From NCBI RefSeq assembly GCF_000813145.1, contig NZ_BAZF01000001.1, positions 124,001 to 188,000 of the forward strand: a stretch of DNA of 64,000 bases, in the 5' to 3' direction. Under the pieces are notes generated by a model. The model was not told the origin of the DNA, searched no databases, and saw only the letters and a list, made by a program, of their open reading frames with translations. The position numbers and the translations under genes are program-made. Of the stretch, positions 45,856 to 55,581 are shown in pieces. Every line of letters starts with the position of its first letter. Position 1 is the stretch's first letter. Source of the stretch: Geobacter sp. OR-1. Its GTDB lineage: Bacteria > Desulfobacterota > Desulfuromonadia > Geobacterales > DSM-12255.

Positions 45856-45884
45856 AAAGGGGAACGGCCATGCCGCTCCCCTTT
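45856..45884 (+). terminator. Hairpin terminator after speA
   Basis: AAAGGGGA (45856-45863) pairs perfectly with TCCCCTTT (45877-45884), 16 bases after the speA stop. The T run lies inside the stem end and the following bases are mixed, so it is a moderate terminator. Confidence 0.6.
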
Positions 45885-46676
45885 CAGTATCACCAATCCC
45901 TGCGCCCAACTTTACAACTCCCTGAGTAGCAGCTTATCGATCCCGAACCGGCTCGATTCATGGTTCCGGTAACATTAGATTTACATGAAATACTTTGTAA
46001 TGTCGGGAATTATAACACTTTTAACGCATCACATGCCTGAAACTTTTTTTGCAGAGCCTCAGTTATTAAAATTCCCCCGTCATACCCCCTCCCCCAAAAG
46101 GGTCATTGCCATTTCATACACTCATAACAATTGGTTACATGAATAGTTATCCGGAATATAAGTAACGATTTGGAAGAGGATTTGTTTTACATCATTTTGG
46201 CTGCAAAAATATTGACACCCTTTTCTGATCGCATCCAGACAACCAATAACCGCAACACCCGGAATTTATTATCATTTTAAAATGTTGTTAAAAAGCGCTC
46301 GCTCTTGGCATCATACAATCCGGTTAAAGGTAAGCGCACAACAACTGTCGAATCTATTTACACTTTTTTCCTGAAACATACTTTGCACGCGTATAAACGT
46401 TGGATGACAGGTAGTGTCACTCTCAATACTGCCGCCAGTATCACCCGTCAGATCATTTCCTGGTTTTAAGTCGTAATTACCAGCCCTTTGGGAAACCATC
46501 CCCCGGTCACATGGTCACGACTGCCGGTGTTGTTGCTACTCGCCCAATTTCTCCCGATGCAACAAGCGTTTACTTCCTTCCAGTGGCATTGTCGACCAGA
46601 CTTACAAATCCTGCCGCCATCCATACCAGACAGCCAAATATCGCATTTTATTCAATAATTCAAGCGTGTTACATCG
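45885..46676. other. Long A/T-rich intergenic region without a recognisable gene
   Basis: The whole gap between speA and the PEP-CTERM gene is 953 bases. I see no ORF with coding character on either strand (the ones present are short and lack binding sites), no tRNA, and no c-di-GMP riboswitch core. It is distinctly richer in A/T than the genes around it. Near its end lies the sigma-54 promoter at 46677, so upstream activator sites are likely within it. Confidence 0.6.
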
Positions 46677-46692
46677 TGGCACTCATATTGCT
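46677..46692 (+). promoter_or_regulatory. Sigma-54 (-24/-12) promoter of the PEP-CTERM/multicopper oxidase genes
   Basis: TGGCACTCATATTGCT matches TGGCAC-N5-TTGCW perfectly with GG and GC 12 bases apart. The predicted start near 46703 gives a leader of about 90 bases before the PEP-CTERM ATG. PEP-CTERM systems commonly use a sigma-54 regulator pair (PrsK/PrsR), so such a promoter is in keeping with the family. Confidence 0.8.
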
Positions 46693-46792
46693 ATATCTAA
46701 TCAACACGATTTCGAGTGGCTATCACTTAACAGAGTTCAGGACAAAACTCGTCGGAACCTGAATCGACTAAAACGCAAGGGAGGATACAACA

Positions 46793-47614
46793 ATGAGAAA
46801 GAATGGAAAAAGCAGAACCGTTATTTTGGGGAGTCTCGTTGCATTGGCAATCACGGCATTTGCACCGGCAGCCTTTGCCGTCAACCTCACGATCACAAAC
46901 GATGTGCATCTGGGTACACCCGATCTTCCTGAATCTGGCTTTGCCATCACAGGGGCAGGACTGATACTCGGAGACATCGTAACCAGTGCGAATGTGGCTG
47001 CTTCGGCAACCGGCGCAACATCGCTGACCAGCAGTGATAGCCAGACTTCCCCGGCGGATCAGAGCGGGGCTTTCGCATCCGCTACCCTGTTGCCGGGAGA
47101 CGTACTGGGGACGAACAGCGCAGCTGACGGCGTCGCGAACTGGATTGAATTGCAGAACTTCAATGTTGCGTCCTCGGCAACGTACATCAATGATGGTTTC
47201 CCCGGACTGGCAACAGCTTACAGCGACTACACCTACAGGCAGTATTTCACCGTTGATGCGGGCGCTTCGGTATCCTATCACTTCGATTTCGCTGCCGCCT
47301 TTGCCCTTCTCGACCCGGCCTCGCCTCTGGGTGAAACGGCATTCGGGAAATCATATTTCCAGTTCGCGCTAGTGAACACCGACAGTACCGGCAATGTTTT
47401 GAATTCCGTAACATATGACAAAACCCTGTTCAGCGACGGCTATTTTACCGGAGACCTTGCCATGAATTTTAGAGACGGGTTCGGCTACTGGCAGGCCTTC
47501 ACCTTTGCTGAAACTGCAGCCACAGTACCCGAGCCGGGCACCTTCCTGCTCCTCGGTGCCGGCATGGCCGGCTTGATTGCCTACCGTCGTCGCCGGGCGG
47601 CCAGTCTTTCCTGA
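46793..47614 (+). CDS. PEP-CTERM sorting-signal surface protein
   Basis: A 273-residue secreted protein: signal peptide (about 1-30, ending FAPAAFA), a Ser/Thr/Ala-rich beta-type body with no cysteines, and a C-terminal tripartite sorting signal. That signal is VPEPGTFLLLGAGMAGLIAYRR: VPEP motif, hydrophobic helix and arginine cluster. Exosortase cleaves such tails and delivers the protein to the surface or matrix. A GGGAGG-like site precedes the ATG. It sits between a sigma-54 promoter and the oxidase gene (65-base gap). The body has no domain I can name. Confidence 0.88.
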   Translation: MRKNGKSRTVILGSLVALAITAFAPAAFAVNLTITNDVHLGTPDLPESGFAITGAGLILGDIVTSANVAASATGATSLTSSDSQTSPADQSGAFASATLLPGDVLGTNSAADGVANWIELQNFNVASSATYINDGFPGLATAYSDYTYRQYFTVDAGASVSYHFDFAAAFALLDPASPLGETAFGKSYFQFALVNTDSTGNVLNSVTYDKTLFSDGYFTGDLAMNFRDGFGYWQAFTFAETAATVPEPGTFLLLGAGMAGLIAYRRRRAASLS

Positions 47615-47679
47615 AACGATTCAGGGCATATCAACCGTTCAACAGCTAACCAGGCATAGCTGATAAGAGGAGGCACACA

Positions 47680-50043
47680 ATGAGTACGAGATTCAGCAGA
47701 AGGAGATTTCTCCAGATAAGTGGTTTGGCTGCCGGCGCCAGCATGCTGCCGATGCCGGTCAAGTGGCTCGGAAGCGGAAACGCCATGGCATTCTATCAAT
47801 CATCGGGGATTCCGCTGTTCAAGACCCCTTTCCGGATTACTGAAATACCGATCAGCGCACCAGACTTGACCAAAGCTCCGGTTACCGGCGTAACACATTA
47901 TACGATCAGCATTCAGGAATTCCAGGACCAGATCATCCCGACCGGGTATGGTTACGACAAAACCACCTTTTGGGGCTATGATCCGGCCAACACCGTCCAG
48001 GAGGCTCTCGGGCTTGCCAAACCGCCGGCAACGCACCTCGGCGGCATCATACTTGCCAATCGTGGGGAGCCGGTCCAGATCACGTTCCGCAACAAACTGG
48101 ACAAGACCTACAATGGTCAGCCGCTGACCAAACATATCATCCCCAATGACATTACCATCGGTGGTGCCAGTCTGGGTGTAAACCGGACATGCACACACCT
48201 CCACGGCGGCTACATCCCATGGATCAGTGACGGCGGCCCGTTCGACTGGTGGAAACCGGACGGAACCCACGGCCTCAGCTTCAGAAATAACGAAACTCTC
48301 AACCCCGGCGCAGCCGCCGGTGAAGCCGAATTCTACTACGGCAACAACCAGAGCGCCCGGTTCATCTGGTACCATGACCATGCCTATGGTGTTACGCGCA
48401 TCCATGCCTATGCAGGCATTGCATCGGCCTATTTTATCAGGGACAACTTCGAGGCGAATCTGATCGCAAATGCCGGCCTGCCGCCGTACGTCGAGTCCTC
48501 GGCAAAAGCCGGTACTGAGATTCAGGAAATCCCGCTGGTATTTCAGGACAAGATCTTTGTCGGCAAGAACATCAACCTGCTGGATCCGTCGTGGAAAAAT
48601 ATCGTCTCCCCAAGCGCCCAGGGTCCAGGCAGCCTCTGGTATCCGCACCTTTACGAGTCCAACCGCTGGCGTAAGACCTACAGCACCAAACCGCTCCCCA
48701 ATCCGTCGATCGTGGCCGAGATGTTCGGAGATACCATGCTGGTCAACGGCACCGTATATCCGGAAATTCAGGTCCAGCCGCGCCGTTACCGGCTGCGGAT
48801 GCTCAACGCCTGTAACGCCCGGTTCCTGAACCTGCAGCTCTATCTTGATGACGGATCTCCTGACGGCATCACCCTTAATGCCGCCGGCATCCCGACCAAC
48901 GCGCCGTTCCTCAATGCCGCGTTGAAAGACGCTCTCAATCCAAATGGAAAGCCGGCGGTGCTGCAGATTGCTACCGAAGGCGGCTTCCTCTCACAAGCTG
49001 CCGAAGTGCCGATGAACGTGCCGTTTTCCCTGAATTCGGCCATCAACCTGCTCAATCCGGTCGGCCAGGGGAGCCTCATCGTCGGATGTGCCGAACGGCA
49101 CGACCTGATAGTTGACTTCTCCGCCGCTGCCGGCCAGAAAGTCGTCCTTTACAACGATGCCCCGGCGCCGTTCCCCGGTGGCGACCCGCGCAACGACTAC
49201 TTCCCGGGGTTGGCCAACGGCAACCCGGTAAACAGCAAGACCGCGAAGGGCTTTGGCCCCAATACCCGCGTGCTGATGCGTTTCAACGTGTCGAAACCGC
49301 TCTCATTGCCGGCCGACTCTCCACTTGCCATCACCAACGGCACCAAGTTCGAAACAATGCCTGCGGTTGGCGGCCACACCTGGAACGACCCGCTAGTCGT
49401 CCCGAACAACGCGGCCGGCGTTCCCGACCTTACCCTGCTCCCGGCTCTAACCAATCCGGACGGGAGCCCGATCAAGATCCGCCGTCTGAGCCTGAACGAA
49501 AACTTCGACGCTTGGGGCCGCTTGCAGCAACAGGTCGGCACGGATGCTCTACAGCCTAATGGCGGGTATGGTCAGGCGTATGAAAACCAGGCCACAGAAG
49601 TAATCAACCTGAACGGCAAGCCGAGCGTGCGGGAGATCTGGCAGATTGCCAACCTTACTGCCGACGTTCACCCGATGCACTTCCACCTGGTGAATGTCCA
49701 GATCCTGAAACGACAGCCGGTAAATGTTCTGACTCCGTTCGCTACACTTTTAAATACAGGCAATTACTTTACGGACAACTTTGATCGCTTCAACTTCACC
49801 GGAGAACCGGCACGAGCGCCAGATCCCAACGAGTCGGGATGGAAAGAGACCTGCAGAATGAACCCCGGCGAAGTGATCACGGTCATCATGGAAATCTCTT
49901 TGCCGGCGATCACGAAAGCCGACGGCAGCGTGGTTCCCACACCGCCGAGCCTGCGGACCGGCGACCATGAATATGCATGGCACTGCCACATCCTCGAACA
50001 CGAGGAACACGACATGATGCGGCCGTTGGTAGTCAAGGCGTAA
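47680..50043 (+). CDS. Tat-exported multicopper oxidase
   Basis: The 787-residue precursor has a twin-arginine signal (SRRRFLQISGLAAGASML). Four copper-ligand clusters are present in order: CTHLHGGYIPWISDGG (about 170), WYHDHAYGVTRIH (about 232), HPMHFHLVNVQIL (about 665) and YAWHCHILEHEEHDMM (about 765). Together they supply the T1, T2 and T3 ligands, including the cysteine of HCH. The protein is longer than CueO-type enzymes and resembles the large bacterial oxidases linked to Mn(II) or Fe(II) oxidation, such as Geobacter OmpB. The substrate is not evident. It shares a transcript with the PEP-CTERM protein and ends at a strong terminator. Confidence 0.93.
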   Translation: MSTRFSRRRFLQISGLAAGASMLPMPVKWLGSGNAMAFYQSSGIPLFKTPFRITEIPISAPDLTKAPVTGVTHYTISIQEFQDQIIPTGYGYDKTTFWGYDPANTVQEALGLAKPPATHLGGIILANRGEPVQITFRNKLDKTYNGQPLTKHIIPNDITIGGASLGVNRTCTHLHGGYIPWISDGGPFDWWKPDGTHGLSFRNNETLNPGAAAGEAEFYYGNNQSARFIWYHDHAYGVTRIHAYAGIASAYFIRDNFEANLIANAGLPPYVESSAKAGTEIQEIPLVFQDKIFVGKNINLLDPSWKNIVSPSAQGPGSLWYPHLYESNRWRKTYSTKPLPNPSIVAEMFGDTMLVNGTVYPEIQVQPRRYRLRMLNACNARFLNLQLYLDDGSPDGITLNAAGIPTNAPFLNAALKDALNPNGKPAVLQIATEGGFLSQAAEVPMNVPFSLNSAINLLNPVGQGSLIVGCAERHDLIVDFSAAAGQKVVLYNDAPAPFPGGDPRNDYFPGLANGNPVNSKTAKGFGPNTRVLMRFNVSKPLSLPADSPLAITNGTKFETMPAVGGHTWNDPLVVPNNAAGVPDLTLLPALTNPDGSPIKIRRLSLNENFDAWGRLQQQVGTDALQPNGGYGQAYENQATEVINLNGKPSVREIWQIANLTADVHPMHFHLVNVQILKRQPVNVLTPFATLLNTGNYFTDNFDRFNFTGEPARAPDPNESGWKETCRMNPGEVITVIMEISLPAITKADGSVVPTPPSLRTGDHEYAWHCHILEHEEHDMMRPLVVKA

Positions 50044-50077
50044 CCCGCCCGACTAATCAAGCAGTTCCTGCTGCAGC

Positions 50078-50106
50078 AAAGCCCCGTGGGAACGCCACGG
50101 GGCTTT
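50078..50106 (+). terminator. Strong intrinsic terminator after the multicopper oxidase gene
   Basis: A 12-bp perfect stem (AAAGCCCCGTGG, 50078-50089, with its complement at 50095-50106, loop GAACG) ends in TTT. It starts 35 bases after the oxidase stop. Confidence 0.85.
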
Positions 50107-50210
50107 GTCATGTCAGGATAGACAAGTCCGGCGAATTTTACTTTCATCTTTTTCAGGTATAATGACAATTAACGCTGATGAATGCAAAGACTGGAGACTT
50201 GGAGAATATC

Positions 50211-50690
50211 ATGAAAACAGCTCTCGTAGCATGCGCACTCATTATTGCCGGTTCGACCTCTTATGCAGCCAATCTGGCTCCTTGGGACAAATTGCCGGTT
50301 GATACGAAAGAGATCATTATCAAACAATATATCAATGGCTACCTTGCCGGCATGAATTCAGGAGTTTCCGAAGGAATCAAGAGCACCATCAACTACACCA
50401 AGACAACCGGCAGCAACACTTATATCGATAACAAGACCAATATCTATACTGAGTGCAGCAATATTATAAACAGCAACATTGACAGGATATATGACGACAC
50501 ACGCGGGTGGCAGCAAATCCAGAACAAGGGCGTAAATTTTTATATCAATGAAATGACAGCGTTTTTAAAAAAATACCCGCTCTGCAACAAGACTGCTGTT
50601 ACAGATCTTGTGGAATTACTTACGCCTGTCTGGTTGAACGTTGAGACGAATACCACTTATGATGACATTGGCCGGGGATGTGCCAAATAA
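50211..50690 (+). CDS. Exported 159-residue protein of unknown function
   Basis: The ATG at 50211 (MKTALVACALIIAGSTSYAA) has GGAGA upstream and gives a clean signal peptide; the longer frame to 50178 does not. The mature part is mostly helical (EIIIKQYINGYLAGMNSGVSEGI) with three cysteines (YTECSN, PLCNKT, GRGCAK). I do not recognise a family; it resembles small periplasmic Rap1a/DUF-type helical proteins in outline only. A perfect TATAAT at 50158-50163 lies just after the oxidase terminator, so it has its own promoter. Confidence 0.7.
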   Translation: MKTALVACALIIAGSTSYAANLAPWDKLPVDTKEIIIKQYINGYLAGMNSGVSEGIKSTINYTKTTGSNTYIDNKTNIYTECSNIINSNIDRIYDDTRGWQQIQNKGVNFYINEMTAFLKKYPLCNKTAVTDLVELLTPVWLNVETNTTYDDIGRGCAK

Positions 50691-50749
50691 CCGGGCGAGG
50701 CATAACCGGTGACTGCTGAACTCCCTCAAACTCCCGACTAGGAAATGCC

Positions 50750-52318
50750 ATGAAAACCCGCACCGTTATCATTTTTGTTGCAGTCTGCGCCTTTCTGGCT
50801 TTCCTGGCCGGCGCATGGGTCAGCTTCCAGACGCGGCCCCAGAAATCATCCGCTTCCCGCAAGATCCTCTACTATATCGATCCGATGCACCCTTCCTACA
50901 AGTCCGACAAGCCCGGCATTGCGCCCGATTGCGGCATGCAGCTGGAGCCGGTCTATGACAACGGGTCAGTTGGCGGTGGCACGTCTTCCGGAGCAATCCC
51001 TCCGGGAAATGTCCAGGTCAGCCCGGAAAAACAGCAGGCAATCGGGGTAATTGTGGCAGCGGTTGAGCGATCAGGCGGAACCCATTTTCTTCGGGTTCCG
51101 GGACGCGTCTTCCCTGACGAGCGAAAGGTGTACCGTTTGACCGCTTCGGTTTCCGGCTGGGTGCAGCGCATCGGTAAGGCAACCACCGGCGACAGGGTCG
51201 GCAAGAACGAAACGCTGCTCTCGTTCTACGCCCCTGATTTTCTTGCCGCTGTCCAGTCCTACATATTTGCCCTTGGCTCTCTCGATCGTTCCATGGCAGC
51301 CCAGGGGAAAAATTCGGTCAATCAGATGGACGTCAATAACATGAGCCTGCACAACTATCGTAACACCTTGCGGAATCTGGGGATGAGCGATCTGCAGATC
51401 GACGAAATAGCGAAGACCCGCCAGCCGACCGAGAATATCCGTGTCGCGGCTCCTGCTGAAGGACTCGTCATTGCCCGCAATGTATACCCGGGCCTGAAAT
51501 TCGAAGCAGGAACGGAATTTTTCCGGATTGCCGACCTCTCAAAGGTCTGGGTATTGGCCGACACTTACGGAAGCGAGGCGGACAAGCTGGTGCCAGGCAC
51601 ACCGGTGAAGGTATCCATACCTAATCGAAACCGTAATTTCATGGCCAAAGTCAGCAATGTGCCGCCAATCTTCGACCCGGCCAGCCGGACCCTCAAGGTG
51701 CGGCTGGAACTCGACAATCCGGGCTACCTGCTCCGGCCGGAAATGTACGTTGATGTCGAACTGCCAGTCACTTCCTCACCCATGCTCTCGGTGCCCAGCG
51801 AGGCACTGCTTGATTCCGGCTTGAAAAAGACGGTGTTCGTGGAAAAAAGTGCCGGGATCTTCGAACCGCGCGAGGTCGAGACCGGACAACACCTTGGCAA
51901 CCGGGTCGAGATCGTTTCGGGGCTGAAGGAAGGGGAGCGGATAGCGATTTCCGGTACTTTCCTGCTGGATTCCGAGAGCCGGATGAAGGCCGCTGCGTCG
52001 GGAATATCGGGCACCCCCAGGCAGGACCCGGTCTGCAGCATGTATGTTGACGAAGCAAAGGCCCGCACCAAGGGGCTGGTGATTGAATCAGGCGGCAAGG
52101 CGCTCTACTTCTGTTCGGAAGAATGCCTGGGCAAATTCCGGAAGCCGGCCGGGCCAAAGCCGGCTTTGGTCAAGGCAAATTCCGGCGCCAAACCAACGAC
52201 TCAGCCAAACAAGGCCATGGGGCATTCCGATCACACCACGCAGGATAAACAGCAAGCGGTATCCCCTGCAGCGGAATCGGACCACTCCGGACACGAGATG
52301 CACGGCGGAATAAAATGA
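50750..52318 (+). CDS. cusB: CusB-type heavy-metal efflux adaptor with extra metal-binding domains
   Basis: Periplasmic adaptor linking an RND pump to an outer-membrane channel. The 522-residue protein has an N-terminal membrane anchor (about 8-26). A heavy-metal-binding domain follows (YYIDPMHPSYKSDKPGIAPDCGMQLEPVY, about 45-72, with Met/His/Cys ligands), then the HlyD-type barrel-sandwich and beta-barrel core (about 85-410). A YHS-like domain lies near 435-470 (DPVCSMYVDEAK, ALYFCSEECLGKF), and the tail is rich in His/Asp (GHSDHTTQ, SDHSGHEMHGG). It overlaps cusA by 4 bases. Substrate likely Cu(I)/Ag(I) given the Met/His/Cys content. No CusC channel is in the window. Confidence 0.9.
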   Translation: MKTRTVIIFVAVCAFLAFLAGAWVSFQTRPQKSSASRKILYYIDPMHPSYKSDKPGIAPDCGMQLEPVYDNGSVGGGTSSGAIPPGNVQVSPEKQQAIGVIVAAVERSGGTHFLRVPGRVFPDERKVYRLTASVSGWVQRIGKATTGDRVGKNETLLSFYAPDFLAAVQSYIFALGSLDRSMAAQGKNSVNQMDVNNMSLHNYRNTLRNLGMSDLQIDEIAKTRQPTENIRVAAPAEGLVIARNVYPGLKFEAGTEFFRIADLSKVWVLADTYGSEADKLVPGTPVKVSIPNRNRNFMAKVSNVPPIFDPASRTLKVRLELDNPGYLLRPEMYVDVELPVTSSPMLSVPSEALLDSGLKKTVFVEKSAGIFEPREVETGQHLGNRVEIVSGLKEGERIAISGTFLLDSESRMKAAASGISGTPRQDPVCSMYVDEAKARTKGLVIESGGKALYFCSEECLGKFRKPAGPKPALVKANSGAKPTTQPNKAMGHSDHTTQDKQQAVSPAAESDHSGHEMHGGIK

Positions 52319-55300
52319 TCGAACGGATCATCGAATTCTCGGCCCGCAACCGGTTTCCTGTCCTGGTAGTGGCGATCCTGGCCGCGATCTGCGGCTGGTG
52401 GTCCATGCATCACCTTCCGGTCGACGCCATCCCCGACCTCTCCGACACGCAGGTAATCATCTACTCCCGCTGGGACCGCAGCCCTGACATCATCGAGGAT
52501 CAGGTCACCTACCCGATCGTCTCGGCCATGACCGGCGCACCCAGGGTCAAGACGGTCCGGGGATTCTCGGACTTCGGTTATTCGTTCGTCTATGTCATTT
52601 TCGAGGAAGGTACCGACATCTACTGGGCCAGGTCACGGACCCAAGAATACCTGTCAGGAACCATCTCCCGACTGCCGCAGGGGGTAAAGACGGAACTCGG
52701 ACCGGACGCCACCGGCCTCGGCTGGGTCTACCAGTATGCACTGGTCGATACCACCGGCTCCAGGAGCCTGGCCGATATCCGCTCGTACCAGGACTGGTAC
52801 CTCCGCTACTATCTGAAGTCGGTCCCCGGAGTTGCCGAAGTCGCGCCAATCGGCGGCTTTAGCCGGCAGTATCAGGTCAATGTCGATCCGAACCGGCTCC
52901 AGCTGTACGGTCTGTCGATAAACAGGGTGGCCGATGCGGTCCGGACCGGCAACAGCGAAACCGGCGGCCGGCTGATCGAGTTCGGAGGCACCGAGTACAT
53001 GGTGCGGGGGCGCGGCTATGCCCGATCCACAGAGGAGTTCGGCGCCATCGTCGTTTCGGTCAGCGATACCGGCACCCCGATCAGGGTCCGTGATCTCGGC
53101 ACCGTGACTGTCGGCCCGGATATCCGGCGCGGCGTTGCCGACCTGAACGGCACCGGCGATGTGGTTTCCGGAATAGTGGTCATGCGCGAGGGAAGCAATG
53201 CCCTAGAGGTGATCGACCGGGTCAAGAAGAAGATCGCGGAGATCGGCCCGGGGCTCCCGGAAGGGTTAAAGATACTTCCGGTCTACGACCGGTCCGATCT
53301 GATCCTGCGAGCCATTGCCACGCTCAAATCGACCCTGCTCGAAGTAATCGTCACTGTCATGCTGGTGATCTTCCTGTTCCTCCGGCATCCGCCGAGCGCA
53401 CTCATTCCTGCCATCACCATCCCGCTTGCCGTCCTGATCTCCTTCATACCGCTCAAGATGATGGGAGTTACGGCCAACATCATGTCCCTCGGCGGGATCG
53501 CCATTGCCATCGGCGCCCTGGTCGATGCCGCCATCGTCGTGGTGGAGCAGACCCACAAGAAGCTCGAAGCCTGGGAGGCAGGCGGACGGGTCGGCGACCA
53601 GCAGTACATTGTCATTGCCGCCATCAAGGAGGTCGGCGGGCCGAGCTTTTTTGCCCTGCTGGTGATTGCCGTGGCCTTTCTGCCGGTCTTTGCGCTGGAG
53701 GCGCAGGAAGGGAGGCTGTTCAAACCGCTCGCCTGCACCAAGACACTGGCCATGGCCGTTGCCGCTTTCCTGACCATAACCCTCGACCCGGCACTGCGGG
53801 TCATGCTCACCCATACCCGCCAGGTAAATATCCGTCCCCTCGTCATCGCCAGGATCATCAACAGATTCACCAACGCGCCGTTCAGGCCCGAGCAGGAACA
53901 CCCGCTCAGCAGCTTCCTGATCCGCGTTTATGAACCGGTTGCCCGGTGGGGGCTGCGTAACGGCACCTTTGTCATCGCTGCCACACTGGCCGCCATGCTG
54001 GCCACGATACCGGTTGCCATGCGGCTTGGCAGCGAATTCATGCCGCAGCTCGACGAGGGAACCCTCTTCTACATGCCGACCACCATGCCCGGGATTTCCG
54101 TGGGCGAGGCCCAGAAACTCCTCGGGATCACCGACCGGATCATTGCCCGGTTCCCGGAAGTGGAGCGGGTGCTCGGCAAGGCCGGCCGTGCCGAGACCTC
54201 GACCGATCCGGCGCCGCTCTCGATGCTGGAAACAATCATTACGCTCAAGCCAAGGGATCAATGGCGGCCAAGGGAGACCTGGTATTCGGGCTGGGCGCCC
54301 GGCTGGCTCAAGCCGGTCCTGCGGCCCCTGACATCGGACCGGATCAGTCGTGACGAGCTGATTGCCGAAATGAACGAGGCGCTGAAGCTCCCCGGACTCT
54401 CCAACGCCTGGACCATGCCGATCAAAGGGCGGATCGACATGCTCACCACCGGCATCCGTACCCCGCTCGGGATCAAGATCAGCGGCGCCAACCTGACCGA
54501 GATCGAGCAGATCGGCACCCAGGTGGAAAGTATCCTGGGGAAGGTCAAAGGGACCCGCAGCGTGTTTGCGGAACGTACCGGCGGCGGTTATTTCCTCGAC
54601 ATCACCTGGAACCGGGATGAGCTGGCCCGGTACGGCCTCTCCATGGACGAGGCGCAGGGGGTGGTGCAAAGCGCCATCGGCGGGGACAACGTCACTACCG
54701 CCATCAAGGGGCGGGAGCGGTACTCGGTCAATGTCCGGTACCAGCGGGATTTCCGCAGCGACCTGCAGACGCTAAGGCGGGTGCTGGTCCCGGTTGAAGG
54801 GGGGAAACGCCAGGTGCCGCTGGGCGAACTGGCCGAAGTCGGCGTCACCAGCGGCCCATCAATGATCCGCAACGAAGACGGCCTGCTGACCGGTTACGTC
54901 TACATCGACCTGGCGGACCGCGATCCACAGGGGTATATCGATGATGCCGACCCCAGACTCCGCAAACAGATCGAACTGCCGCCCGGTTACACCTTCAGCT
55001 GGAGCGGCCAGTACGAGGCGATGCAGCGGGTCAAGGAGCGGATGAAACTGGTGGTTCCGGTCACCCTGGTGCTGATCATGGGGCTTCTCTGGCTCAATAC
55101 CCGTTCGACCGCAAAGACCGCCATCGTCATGCTGGCAGTGCCGTTTTCCGCTATCGGCGCCTTTCTGTTCCTCTGGCTGCTCGGTTATCACATGAGCGTC
55201 GGGGTCTGGGTCGGCCTGATCGCGCTTCTGGGGGTCGATGCCGAGACCGGGGTGTTCATGCTGCTCTATCTCGACCTGGCCTATGATCATGCCAGGCGCG

Positions 55301-55581
55301 AGGGGCGGCTCCGCTCCCGCGCCGATCTGCATGAAGCGGTGATCGAGGGGGCAGTGAAAAGGATCCGCCCCAAGTTCATGACCACGGCAACCATGTTTCT
55401 CGGGCTCGTGCCGATCATGTGGTCCACCGGCACCGGCGCCGATGTCATGAAACATATCGCGGCGCCGATGATCGGCGGCATATTCACATCGTTCCTGCTC
55501 GAACTGTTGGTTTATCCGGTGATCTACGACAACTGGAAATGGCGGTCCGAGATCAGGGACCGGGGGGAAGACAGCGGATGA
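52315..55581 (+). CDS. cusA: CusA-type heavy-metal RND efflux pump
   Basis: Inner-membrane proton-driven pump of the heavy-metal RND family (1088 residues, usual 1040-1100). The first helix is followed by DAIPDLSDTQVIIYSRWDRSPDIIEDQVTYPIV-type porter sequence (family start PVDAIPDLSDTQV). Twelve membrane helices occur in two blocks. Methionines in PTTMPGISVGEAQ and GRIDMLTTGI fit the Cu/Ag Met ladder of E. coli CusA. TM4 has GALVDAAIVVVEQTHK with the proton-relay aspartate. The stop overlaps the next ATG (ATGA). Confidence 0.95.
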   Translation: MIERIIEFSARNRFPVLVVAILAAICGWWSMHHLPVDAIPDLSDTQVIIYSRWDRSPDIIEDQVTYPIVSAMTGAPRVKTVRGFSDFGYSFVYVIFEEGTDIYWARSRTQEYLSGTISRLPQGVKTELGPDATGLGWVYQYALVDTTGSRSLADIRSYQDWYLRYYLKSVPGVAEVAPIGGFSRQYQVNVDPNRLQLYGLSINRVADAVRTGNSETGGRLIEFGGTEYMVRGRGYARSTEEFGAIVVSVSDTGTPIRVRDLGTVTVGPDIRRGVADLNGTGDVVSGIVVMREGSNALEVIDRVKKKIAEIGPGLPEGLKILPVYDRSDLILRAIATLKSTLLEVIVTVMLVIFLFLRHPPSALIPAITIPLAVLISFIPLKMMGVTANIMSLGGIAIAIGALVDAAIVVVEQTHKKLEAWEAGGRVGDQQYIVIAAIKEVGGPSFFALLVIAVAFLPVFALEAQEGRLFKPLACTKTLAMAVAAFLTITLDPALRVMLTHTRQVNIRPLVIARIINRFTNAPFRPEQEHPLSSFLIRVYEPVARWGLRNGTFVIAATLAAMLATIPVAMRLGSEFMPQLDEGTLFYMPTTMPGISVGEAQKLLGITDRIIARFPEVERVLGKAGRAETSTDPAPLSMLETIITLKPRDQWRPRETWYSGWAPGWLKPVLRPLTSDRISRDELIAEMNEALKLPGLSNAWTMPIKGRIDMLTTGIRTPLGIKISGANLTEIEQIGTQVESILGKVKGTRSVFAERTGGGYFLDITWNRDELARYGLSMDEAQGVVQSAIGGDNVTTAIKGRERYSVNVRYQRDFRSDLQTLRRVLVPVEGGKRQVPLGELAEVGVTSGPSMIRNEDGLLTGYVYIDLADRDPQGYIDDADPRLRKQIELPPGYTFSWSGQYEAMQRVKERMKLVVPVTLVLIMGLLWLNTRSTAKTAIVMLAVPFSAIGAFLFLWLLGYHMSVGVWVGLIALLGVDAETGVFMLLYLDLAYDHARREGRLRSRADLHEAVIEGAVKRIRPKFMTTATMFLGLVPIMWSTGTGADVMKHIAAPMIGGIFTSFLLELLVYPVIYDNWKWRSEIRDRGEDSG

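Noticed and set aside
44552-45925. 457-codon plus-strand frame inside speA
   Set aside because: Arg/Pro/Gln-rich shadow in another frame of the same GC-rich gene.
46381-46520. Possible c-di-GMP (GEMM) riboswitch before the PEP-CTERM gene
   Set aside because: Some short matches (GGGAAACCATCCC), but the conserved GGGACGCAAAGCC core is absent on both strands.
47800-48648. 282-codon minus frame over the multicopper oxidase
   Set aside because: Shadow; the plus strand has all four copper-ligand motifs.
53266-54669. 467-codon minus frame over cusA
   Set aside because: Shadow of the CusA gene; no recognisable domains.
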